Shown piece after piece: positions 24,056-31,455 of a stretch of 64,000 nucleotides of DNA. The notes beneath the pieces were generated by a model. That model did no database searches and was not told the origin of the DNA. It saw only the letters and a list, made by a program, of their open reading frames with translations. The stretch is taken from positions 248,001 to 312,000 of the forward strand of contig JAFKEU010000007.1 in NCBI GenBank assembly GCA_017308475.1. The letters are read 5' to 3'. Within the stretch, counting starts at the first letter, position 1. Each line of letters begins with the position of its first letter. This stretch comes from Alphaproteobacteria bacterium. Its GTDB lineage: Bacteria; Pseudomonadota; Alphaproteobacteria; Micropepsales; Micropepsaceae. Position numbers and translations under genes: made by a program.

Positions 24056-26536
24056 CTATTCGTAGCGCAGGGCGTGAACGGGATTGGCCCGGGCGACCCG
24101 CCAGGCGTGGGTGAAGATGGTGGCCCAGGCGAGCAACAGGGCGGCCAGGCCCACGCCCGCGAAAATCATGGGATTCATGCTGACACGATAGGCGAAGCCC
24201 TGCAGCCAGCCATGCAGGTAATACCAGGCGATCGGCCAGGCGATCAGGTTGGCCAGCAGCACGGGGATCGAGAACTGCCACAAGAGCAACACCACCACAT
24301 CGCGCGTGCGCGCGCCGAAGACCTTGCGAATGCCGATTTCCTTGGTGCGGCGGCTGGCGGTGAAGGCCGCCAGCCCGAACAGGCCAAGGCAAGCGATGAA
24401 GATGGCTATGCAGACGAAGATGGCGAATATTTTTCCCTGCCGCTCGTCACCTTGATAAAGCCGTTCATAGCTGTCGTTCAGCAGGGCTCGCCCCAGGGCG
24501 ACGCCGCGCACGAAGCTGCGCTGGGTGCGGGCGATATAGTCCATCGCCTCCTGCATGTGGCCGGGCGCGACGCGGATGACAATGTTTTGCATATTGGAGA
24601 CCTGGTGGACATAGGCGGTCTGAAGCGCCCGGGCCCGTACACCTTCCGTCAGCGTGTCGGCGACCACGCCCACCACCCGCATGTGCGACTTACCGACAAT
24701 GAACATCTTGCCGACGAGGTCGGCGGGCGAATAGCCCAGCGCCCGCGCTAGCGAGGCGTTGACCAGGAAATTGTGGCCTTCATTCCTGGCCTGGTCGAAG
24801 CCGTTATTGCCTTCGTAGAAATTGTCTTCCTCGCGATTTTCCATCAGCACCCGGCCCGCCAGCAACTTGATGTTGAAGAGGCGGAAGTAATCCTGCGACA
24901 CCGAGATATGGTTGGGCGAGAGGAACTGGGCATCGCCGGGCCGCTGGATCGGCAGCACGGAATTATTGCCATTGAAGGGCATGAAGCTGGTGCGCTCGAC
25001 GCTGAGGACGCCTGGGCCGCGCCCCAGCGTCTGCACGAAGCTTTTGATTCCGTCCTCGGTCAGGCGCCCGCCCGTACCGGTGAATACGATGTTGTCGCGG
25101 CGAAAGCCAAGGTCGAGATTGCGGGCGAACTGGATCTGCTGGAACACCACCAGGGCGCCGATGCCCAGTCCGATCGAGACGGCGAATTGCAGCACCACCA
25201 GAGCGGCGCGCAGGCGGCCCGAGCCGCTCTGGCCGGAACTGTTGGCACGCAAGGTGCTGGCGGGGCGGAAACCCGACAGCACCAGGGCGGGATAGATGCC
25301 GCTGAGCAGGCCGGCCAGCACGCCGATACCCAGCATCAGCAGCGTCAGCGGCCAGTCCGAGACATAATGGAAGATTAGAGGCCGGCCCATGAAGGTGCCG
25401 TAGGACGGCAGCAGCACTTCCGCCAGGGCAACGGCCAGCACCAGAGCGATCAGCGCCATCAGCACGGATTCGCCCAGGAACTGCACGATCAACTGGTCGC
25501 GCCGCGCGCCCATGCATTTGCGCAAGGAAATCTCCCGCGCCCGCATGGTGGCCCGCGCCGTCGCCAGATTCATGAAGTTGAAGCAGGCCACCAGCAGGAT
25601 CATGAGGCCGATCACGCCCATGCCATAGAGCGTAGTCATGCTTCCCGGCGGCTTGAGGCCGCCATTGCGGTCGGTGGTGAGATGCGCGTCGCGGAAGGGC
25701 GTCAGTGTGGTTTCCAATATCTGGCTGCCGGGAATCTTCACATTGGTGAAGGCCGAGATATCGACCGACCGGTCATAGATCGGCTTGAGCTTGGCGACGA
25801 CCCGCGCCGGATCGGCGCCCGGCGCCAGGATGACATAGCCATAGCTGTTGTTGTTGCTGACCCAGTTCTTCTTAGTGTCCTGGTCGATGCGGTCGGCCAG
25901 CGAGGTGTTGGGCATCAGGTAATCGAAGTCGAGCTGGGTGTTGTGCGGCAGATCGCGCATCACCCCCGCCACCCTGAGCGTGACCGTGGTGTTGGCACAG
26001 GCCGCATCCTGGCAGCCGCCGCGCCCGGTGGTCAGGGTCTTGCCGATGGGATCGGCGTCGCCGAAATACTTCTTCGCGGCGCTCTCGGAGATTACCAGGT
26101 TTTCCGGCCGCGACAGGACGGTCCTGGGATCGCCCTTCACCAGCGGCAGCGGGATCACCTGCAGGAAATTGGGATCGACCACGCCGATATTCTGGGAGAA
26201 TTGTCGGTCACCCGCCGTCAGTGTCATGCCCTCACGCACCAGGCGGGTGGCGGCCGTCACTTCCGGGATCTGGTCGCGCATCGCCATCGCGATGGGGATC
26301 GGCGCCTGGGCCGTGACGATGGGATCGGAGCGGCCGGGAACGTGATAAGTGATCTCGACCCGCCACAGATTCTCGCTGCCAGGAATCCATGTGTCATAGG
26401 ACAGCTCGTCTCGCACAAACAGCGCGATCAGGATCACGCAGCACAGTCCCACTGCCAGCCCGGCGATGTTGATGAAGCTGTACAGCTTGTGCCGGGCGAT
26501 GTTGCGCAGGGCGATGACGAGATAGTTGGCGAACAT
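24056..26536 (-). CDS. MacB/FtsX-type ABC transporter permease (first copy)
   Basis: 826 aa, ATG at 26536. Same layout as the following permease: NYLVIALRNIARHKLYSFINIAGLAVG at the N-terminus, two periplasmic MacB_PCD-like domains, two FtsX blocks (GLMILLVACFNFMNLATARATMRAREISLRK and the end KEIGIRKVFGARTRDVVVLLLWQFSIPV), and the same terminal RVARANPVHALRYE. The two proteins agree nearly residue for residue in their membrane parts and differ more in the periplasmic domains, as expected if these recognise different partners or surfaces. Gaps to its neighbours are 8 and 20 bp. Confidence 0.92.
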   Translation of the reverse strand: MFANYLVIALRNIARHKLYSFINIAGLAVGLCCVILIALFVRDELSYDTWIPGSENLWRVEITYHVPGRSDPIVTAQAPIPIAMAMRDQIPEVTAATRLVREGMTLTAGDRQFSQNIGVVDPNFLQVIPLPLVKGDPRTVLSRPENLVISESAAKKYFGDADPIGKTLTTGRGGCQDAACANTTVTLRVAGVMRDLPHNTQLDFDYLMPNTSLADRIDQDTKKNWVSNNNSYGYVILAPGADPARVVAKLKPIYDRSVDISAFTNVKIPGSQILETTLTPFRDAHLTTDRNGGLKPPGSMTTLYGMGVIGLMILLVACFNFMNLATARATMRAREISLRKCMGARRDQLIVQFLGESVLMALIALVLAVALAEVLLPSYGTFMGRPLIFHYVSDWPLTLLMLGIGVLAGLLSGIYPALVLSGFRPASTLRANSSGQSGSGRLRAALVVLQFAVSIGLGIGALVVFQQIQFARNLDLGFRRDNIVFTGTGGRLTEDGIKSFVQTLGRGPGVLSVERTSFMPFNGNNSVLPIQRPGDAQFLSPNHISVSQDYFRLFNIKLLAGRVLMENREEDNFYEGNNGFDQARNEGHNFLVNASLARALGYSPADLVGKMFIVGKSHMRVVGVVADTLTEGVRARALQTAYVHQVSNMQNIVIRVAPGHMQEAMDYIARTQRSFVRGVALGRALLNDSYERLYQGDERQGKIFAIFVCIAIFIACLGLFGLAAFTASRRTKEIGIRKVFGARTRDVVVLLLWQFSIPVLLANLIAWPIAWYYLHGWLQGFAYRVSMNPMIFAGVGLAALLLAWATIFTHAWRVARANPVHALRYE

Positions 26537-26556
26537 GGCGCCCCCTCCGGCGGCGG

Positions 26557-27243
26557 TTACAGAACCTGGCGGATGCTCTCGGTCACGATGGCACCGTCCA
26601 GCAGGTTGACGATGCGGTGGGCATATTCGGCATGGCTGTGGGAGTGAGTGACCATGACGATGGTCGTCCCCTCGTCATTCAGTTGGGTCAGAAGTTGCAT
26701 CACTTCCTCGCCATTGGCGGTGTCCAGGTTGCCGGTTGGTTCGTCCGCCAGGATCAGCTTGGGCCGGGCCACAACCGCGCGGGCGACGGCCACGCGCTGC
26801 TGCTGGCCGCCGGAAAGCTGCGACGGCATGTGGCGGGCCCGGTGCCCGATCTTCATCCGTTCCAGCGCCGCGGCGGCGCGCTTTTTGCGCTCGCCGGACG
26901 AAACATCGCCGTGATAGAGCAATGCTAACTCGACATTCTCCTGTACATTCAGCTCATCGATCAGATTGAAGCTCTGGAAAACGAAGCCGATGGCGCTCTT
27001 GCGCAGCTCCGACAGCCGCGCTTCGGAATAGCCGGCGATGTTGGTGCCGCCGAACCAGTATTCGCCGGCGCTGGGCGAATCCAGCATGCCCACGATGTTG
27101 AGGAAAGTGGACTTGCCGCAGCCCGATGGTCCCATCACCGCCACGAACTCGCCCGCCGCGACCTCAAGGTTGATGTCGCGCAGCGCGGTGGTTTCGACTT
27201 CCTCGGTCCGATAGACCTTGGCCAGATGCTTGAAAGAGATCAT
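26557..27243 (-). CDS. ABC transporter ATP-binding protein (MacB/LolD class)
   Basis: 228 aa, complete nucleotide-binding domain: Walker [11 protein letters not shown]-loop [13 protein letters not shown], signature [14 protein letters not shown], Walker [13 protein letters not shown] and switch His in VMVTHSHSH. The [22 protein letters not shown] start and [13 protein letters not shown] loop are those of the LolD/MacB/FtsE group. It works at the inner membrane as a dimer under the two FtsX-type permeases encoded next. The gene lies 14 bp after the HlyD-type adaptor gene. Confidence 0.95.
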   Translation of the reverse strand: MISFKHLAKVYRTEEVETTALRDINLEVAAGEFVAVMGPSGCGKSTFLNIVGMLDSPSAGEYWFGGTNIAGYSEARLSELRKSAIGFVFQSFNLIDELNVQENVELALLYHGDVSSGERKKRAAAALERMKIGHRARHMPSQLSGGQQQRVAVARAVVARPKLILADEPTGNLDTANGEEVMQLLTQLNDEGTTIVMVTHSHSHAEYAHRIVNLLDGAIVTESIRQVL

Positions 27244-27257
27244 GATGCGCCCTCGCC

Positions 27258-28568
27258 CTATTGTTCCATGCCGCGGCCGGCGGTGAATTCCACTCGGTCC
27301 ATTTTCTGGAATGCCTCATAGCCCGAGACGATCACCTTCTCGCCGGGCTTGAGGCCATCCACCACTTCCACGAATTCCGGATTGCGCCGGCCCAACCGCA
27401 CATTGCGGCGGATCGCGCTTTTGCCGTCCGGCGTTACCACAAAGACCCAGTTGCCGCCCGTGTCCTGATAGAAGGGACCATTGGGCAGCATCACCGCACG
27501 TTGGGCGCCGCCAAGCTCCACCTTCAGGTCCACCGCCTGGCCGACATGGATGCCGGCCGGCGCGGCGCCCTCGAAATAGAAATCGGTCTTGAACGTGCCA
27601 CTCGTCACCTGCGGATAGACCTTGGCGACGCGGGCCCGATAGTCGCGGCCGTCGATGTTGAACATCGTGTCCTGGCCCGCCGCGACGTGGCCAAGATAGA
27701 ATTCGTCGACCTGCGCGGTCAGCTTGAACTTGTCCGCGGAATTAACCTGGCCCAATACCGCTCCGATCGCCTTGGACTGGCCGACCTCGGCATCCAGCGC
27801 GGTCAGCTGGCCATCCATCGGGGCACGTATGGTCAGCGCCTCCACGCCCGCGTTGGTGATGTCGGTGGCGCGGCCCTCGACCGGGGTGGCTCCGGTCAGC
27901 TGTGTGGCGCGCACCTGCTGTTCCACCGCGCGCGAGGCGACCGTGGCCGCCCGCAGCTTGACGTAATATTCGTATTCTTCCTGTTCCTGCTTGTAGGTGC
28001 TGGGCGCAATGGCGTTGCCGTCCAGCAATATCTTGTCCCGCGCGAGATCGTTCTTCAGCTTGCTGATCTGGTGCTCGATGTTCAGCAGATCCTGTTGGTA
28101 TTTGAAGCGCGTTTGCTCGAAGGTCAGCTGCTGGGCCGCCACCTGAAGCTGCAGCGCGGGGTTGGACAGGACAATCAGCGCCTGGCCGCGTTTGACCATG
28201 ACGCCGTCTTCCACCAGCACCTGCTTGACCGTGCCGCCCTGGTCGGTGGTCAGATAGGCGGTGGTAAAAGGCGCCACCGCCCCGCGCACTGCGATGTAAT
28301 CCTCAAACGGGCCTTCGCCGACCGTAGCGATGGTGAGTTGGTCGATCGGCGCGCGATAGACCTTGCCGCCCTGTCCTGCCAGCAGCCAGACAGCCCCCGC
28401 CGCGGCCAGAATCATTGCGATCCCTGGCAGGGCATAACGCCGCCACAGCGGTTTGGGGGCAATGCGCCGGTCCTGCCCGTCGCTGCCGGAGACAGCCTGC
28501 GCGGCCGGTTCGGCTGTGCCCTGAACCAGGGCACGCAGACGGTCAGACAAGGAAGACAAGGTATTCAT
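27258..28568 (-). CDS. HlyD/MacA-type periplasmic adaptor subunit
   Basis: 436 aa. A cytoplasmic tail of about 45 residues, one membrane helix (ALPGIAMILAAAGAVWLLAG), then the membrane-fusion layout: half lipoyl domain (VKQVLVEDGVMVKRGQALIVL), a long coiled-coil hairpin (residues about 140-240), the second lipoyl half (RAPMDGQLTALDAEVGQSKAIGAVLGQV), beta barrel and membrane-proximal domain ending GLKPGEKVIVSGYEAFQKMD. It bridges the ABC permeases and the TolC-like duct. First gene of the operon. A perfect sigma-54 promoter ends within bases of the ATG, so the transcript may be nearly leaderless. Confidence 0.93.
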   Translation of the reverse strand: MNTLSSLSDRLRALVQGTAEPAAQAVSGSDGQDRRIAPKPLWRRYALPGIAMILAAAGAVWLLAGQGGKVYRAPIDQLTIATVGEGPFEDYIAVRGAVAPFTTAYLTTDQGGTVKQVLVEDGVMVKRGQALIVLSNPALQLQVAAQQLTFEQTRFKYQQDLLNIEHQISKLKNDLARDKILLDGNAIAPSTYKQEQEEYEYYVKLRAATVASRAVEQQVRATQLTGATPVEGRATDITNAGVEALTIRAPMDGQLTALDAEVGQSKAIGAVLGQVNSADKFKLTAQVDEFYLGHVAAGQDTMFNIDGRDYRARVAKVYPQVTSGTFKTDFYFEGAAPAGIHVGQAVDLKVELGGAQRAVMLPNGPFYQDTGGNWVFVVTPDGKSAIRRNVRLGRRNPEFVEVVDGLKPGEKVIVSGYEAFQKMDRVEFTAGRGMEQ

Positions 28569-28580
28569 GACTTCGCTATC

Positions 28581-28595
28581 GCAAACGGCGTGCCA
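28581..28595 (-). promoter_or_regulatory. Sigma-54 (RpoN) promoter of the efflux operon
   Basis: Minus-strand TGGCACGCCGTTTGC matches the TGGCACG-N4-TTGC consensus with GG and GC exactly ten bases apart. With GC at -13/-12 the start site falls at about 28569, directly before the ATG at 28568. A sigma-54-activator gene lies on the other side of the intergenic region. Confidence 0.85.
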
Positions 28596-28645
28596 GAAAT
28601 TAACCTAGAAATATCAACTGGTTAGAAATCCCGATAGCCAAGCAA

Positions 28646-28682
28646 CTGTCCGCTGGCGTACAGGTAGGCGGACACCTGTCCG
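28646..28682. promoter_or_regulatory. Enhancer-like inverted repeats (probable activator sites)
   Basis: Two dyads: CTGT-N10-ACAG at 28646-28663 and the perfect CGGACA-CC-TGTCCG at 28669-28682. They lie roughly 77-113 bp upstream of the predicted sigma-54 start site, the normal distance for NtrC-type enhancers, and just before the activator gene itself, so autoregulation is also possible. Confidence 0.6.
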
Positions 28683-28694
28683 GAACCGAACAGT

Positions 28695-30059
28695 ATGGCC
28701 ATCGACGCGCGCATCCTGGTGGTGGACGACAATGAGGACATTTTGCATGCCGCCCGGCTGCTGCTGAAGCGGCATTTCACCGGCGTGCAGACCCTCAGCG
28801 ATCCGGTTGAGTTGCCCGCCCTCGTCCGGCGCCATGCCTTCGACGTCCTGCTGCTGGACATGAATTTCGCGCCCGGCGCCGACAGCGGTGCCGAGGGCCT
28901 GGCGCGTCTTGGCGAGGTGCTGGCGATCGATCCTTCGGCCGTGGTGGTGCTGGTGACGGCTCACGGCGACATCGACGGGGCGGTGGAGGCGATGAAAAAG
29001 GGCGCCGCTGATTTCGTCACCAAGCCGTGGGAAAACGAGCGCCTTGTGGCCACGCTGATGGCGGCACTGAACCTGCGCCGCTCGCGGCTGGAGGCACAGG
29101 ATCTGCGCCAGCGCAATCGCGGGCTGGCCGCCGCGACCAATACCGAATCCGGCATGATCGGCACTGCCCCCGCCATGCTGCATGTCTTCGACGCCATCCG
29201 CCGCACCGCGCCCACAGGCGCCAATGTCCTGATCCTGGGCGAGAACGGCACCGGCAAGGAACTGGCTGCGCGCGAACTGCACCGGCTGTCGCCGCGGGGC
29301 GGCGAAGTCTTCCTGCGCGTGGACATGGGATCGCTGTCGCCGCAGCTTTTCGAAAGCGAGTTGTTCGGTCATCGCCGCGGTGCCTTCACCGACGCGCGCA
29401 GCGACCGCACGGGCTTCTTTCGCGCCGCCACCGGCGGCACCCTGTTTCTGGACGAGATCGGCAATGTGCCGCTGCACTTGCAAGCCAAGCTGCTCACCGC
29501 GCTGGAGCGGCGCGAGGTTGTGCCGGTAGGGGCCGAAACGGCCGAGCCCATCGATATGCGTCTGATCTGCGCCACCAATCTGGACCGCGCCGCCCTGTCC
29601 GACGAAAACCGTTTCCGCCAGGATCTGCTCTATCGCATCAACACGGTGGAGATCACCATGCCGCCCTTGCGCGAACGGCGCCAGGACATCCCGCTGCTGC
29701 TGGACCATTACGCCGCCTTCTATGCGCAAAAATACAATCTGCCGCCCAAGCGGCTGTCGGCCGATCTGCTTGCCCGGCTCTCGGACTGGTCGTGGCCCGG
29801 CAATGTGCGGGCCCTGCGCCACGCGGTGGAACGTGCCGTGATCCTCAGCGAAGGCGGACTTCTGACTGCGGCCGATTTTCCCCTGGCCGATGCCGCACCT
29901 CCACCCGCACAGCAGGCCGTTTCGACATTGGACGAGGTCGAAAAAACGGCCATTATCCGCGCACTGGACAAGCACAAGAACAATGTCAGCCGCGCGGCCG
30001 AGGCACTGGGCCTGACGCGCGCCTCGCTTTACCGGCGAATGGAGAAATATGGCCTTTAG
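28695..30059 (+). CDS. NtrC-family sigma-54-dependent response regulator
   Basis: 454 aa. Receiver domain 1-125 (ILVVDDNED, phosphoacceptor in VLLLDMNF, LVTAHGD, K in VTKPWEN). AAA+ domain about 145-385 with Walker A-like LGENGTGKE, sigma-54 contact loop ESELFGHRRGAFTDA, Walker B GGTLFLDEIG and R-finger region RFRQDLLYRINTVEI. C-terminal Fis-type helix-turn-helix (NNVSRAAEALGLTRASLYRRMEKYGL). The contact loop is GAFTDA rather than the usual GAFTGA. It overlaps the kinase gene by 11 bp. It is divergent from the efflux operon whose sigma-54 promoter it very likely activates. Confidence 0.95.
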   Translation: MAIDARILVVDDNEDILHAARLLLKRHFTGVQTLSDPVELPALVRRHAFDVLLLDMNFAPGADSGAEGLARLGEVLAIDPSAVVVLVTAHGDIDGAVEAMKKGAADFVTKPWENERLVATLMAALNLRRSRLEAQDLRQRNRGLAAATNTESGMIGTAPAMLHVFDAIRRTAPTGANVLILGENGTGKELAARELHRLSPRGGEVFLRVDMGSLSPQLFESELFGHRRGAFTDARSDRTGFFRAATGGTLFLDEIGNVPLHLQAKLLTALERREVVPVGAETAEPIDMRLICATNLDRAALSDENRFRQDLLYRINTVEITMPPLRERRQDIPLLLDHYAAFYAQKYNLPPKRLSADLLARLSDWSWPGNVRALRHAVERAVILSEGGLLTAADFPLADAAPPPAQQAVSTLDEVEKTAIIRALDKHKNNVSRAAEALGLTRASLYRRMEKYGL

Positions 30060-31401
30060 CGGCTTTTCCGGCGGAATTTTGCTTCGGGTTGCGGGCCTGG
30101 TCGCGACCCTTGCGGCGCTGGCCTTCCTTGCGGCGCTGACCCACTGGTACGCCACCATCACGATCTGCGCAGCGGCCGCGCTGGCACAGGCTGTTCTGCT
30201 GGCGCGCTATGCCGCGCGCGCCGGCCGCGAGGTCGGACGCTTCCTGGACGCAGTGGCCTATGACGACACCACCACCAGCTTCACTGGACTGGCGCGCAAC
30301 GCCGGATTGGCCGAACTGGCAGCAGCCATGACGCGTGTTATGGAGCAGTTGCGCCGGAGCCGCGCCGAGCGCGAGGAACAATCGCAATATCTGCAAAACC
30401 TGATCTCCCATATTCCCGTCGCCCTGATCACGGTGGATGAGGAAGGCGGCGTGCGGCTGCTCAACCTGGCGGCGCGGCGCCTGTTTGGTACGTCCTGTCC
30501 GCGCATTGCCGATTTCGCCCGGCACGGCGCCGGCTTTGCCATCGGGCTGGAGAGCCTCAAGCCCGGCGAAACCTCAATCGTGCCGATGGAACGGCCGGGC
30601 GGGGCCCTGCAGCTGAAGGCTGGGGCGACGGATGTGGTGTTGAAAGGCGCGCGCCAGCGCCTGATCTCGCTCCAGAACATTGAAACCGAGCTCAGCGCCA
30701 AGGAACTGATGGCGTGGCAGACGGTGATCCGCGTCATGGCGCATGAGGTGATGAACTCGCTCACCCCCATCTCCTCGCTGGCGTCCACCGCCAGGGACAA
30801 TGTCGCCGATGCTCTTTTGCTTATTGCGCCGGACGATCCCGCGCGCACCGCCCTTGGCGACGCTGCCGAGGCGTTGGAAACGCTGAGCCGCCGCAGCGAC
30901 GGGCTGCTGCACTTTGTGGAGAATCACCGCCGCCTGACCCGTCGCCTGGCCGCCCAGGTCAGGATCGTGCCGGTGCGCCGGGTGTTCACGCGTATTCACC
31001 GCCTGCTGGCCGACGAACTCCAGGCGCGTGATATTGCAATCGCCACCCACGTGGATCCGGAGACCCTGGAAGTCACCGCCGATCCCGATCTTCTGGACCA
31101 GGCGCTGATCAACTTGCTGCGAAATGCCATCGAAGCCCTGCGCGACACGCCCGACGCCAGGATCACGCTATCCGCCGCAGCGCAAACTGGCGGACGGGCC
31201 TCCATTACCGTGACGGACAATGGTCCGGGGATCGCCGCGGACGAGCGTGAAAAAGTCTTCGTGCCATTCTATACCACCAAGCGTCAGGGCAGCGGCGTGG
31301 GCCTGACGCTTGTCCGCCAGATCGCCGCCGTACACGGTGCCACCGTCGCCATTTCCGACACGCCGGGCGGCGGGGCCACGGTGCAGATCACATTTTGCTG
31401 A
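30049..31401 (+). CDS. Sensor histidine kinase, NtrY-like
   Basis: 450 aa, ATG at 30049 within the end of the regulator gene. Two close N-terminal membrane helices (about 8-30 and 35-52) with almost no periplasmic loop, so it probably senses a membrane or internal signal. A PAS-like region (about 115-200, HIPVALITVDEEGGVRLLNLAARRLFG) follows, then a HisKA motif VMAHEVMNSLTPISSLAST and an HATPase domain with N-box LINLLRNAIEAL, TVTDNGPGI and GSGVGLTLVRQI. Partner of the preceding regulator. The stimulus is unknown; envelope or lipid stress linked to the efflux pump is an inference. Confidence 0.93.
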   Translation: MAFSGFSGGILLRVAGLVATLAALAFLAALTHWYATITICAAAALAQAVLLARYAARAGREVGRFLDAVAYDDTTTSFTGLARNAGLAELAAAMTRVMEQLRRSRAEREEQSQYLQNLISHIPVALITVDEEGGVRLLNLAARRLFGTSCPRIADFARHGAGFAIGLESLKPGETSIVPMERPGGALQLKAGATDVVLKGARQRLISLQNIETELSAKELMAWQTVIRVMAHEVMNSLTPISSLASTARDNVADALLLIAPDDPARTALGDAAEALETLSRRSDGLLHFVENHRRLTRRLAAQVRIVPVRRVFTRIHRLLADELQARDIAIATHVDPETLEVTADPDLLDQALINLLRNAIEALRDTPDARITLSAAAQTGGRASITVTDNGPGIAADEREKVFVPFYTTKRQGSGVGLTLVRQIAAVHGATVAISDTPGGGATVQITFC

Positions 31402-31455
31402 ATTGCCTGCTACCTGGAAAGCATCACGCTTGCAGCGATCGGCTTGCCCCATTGT

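Noticed and set aside
27261..30161. Long open frames opposite the HlyD adaptor and opposite the NtrC regulator (over 450 codons each)
   Set aside because: Both are mirror frames of genes with complete domain signatures; no ribosome site or family resemblance.
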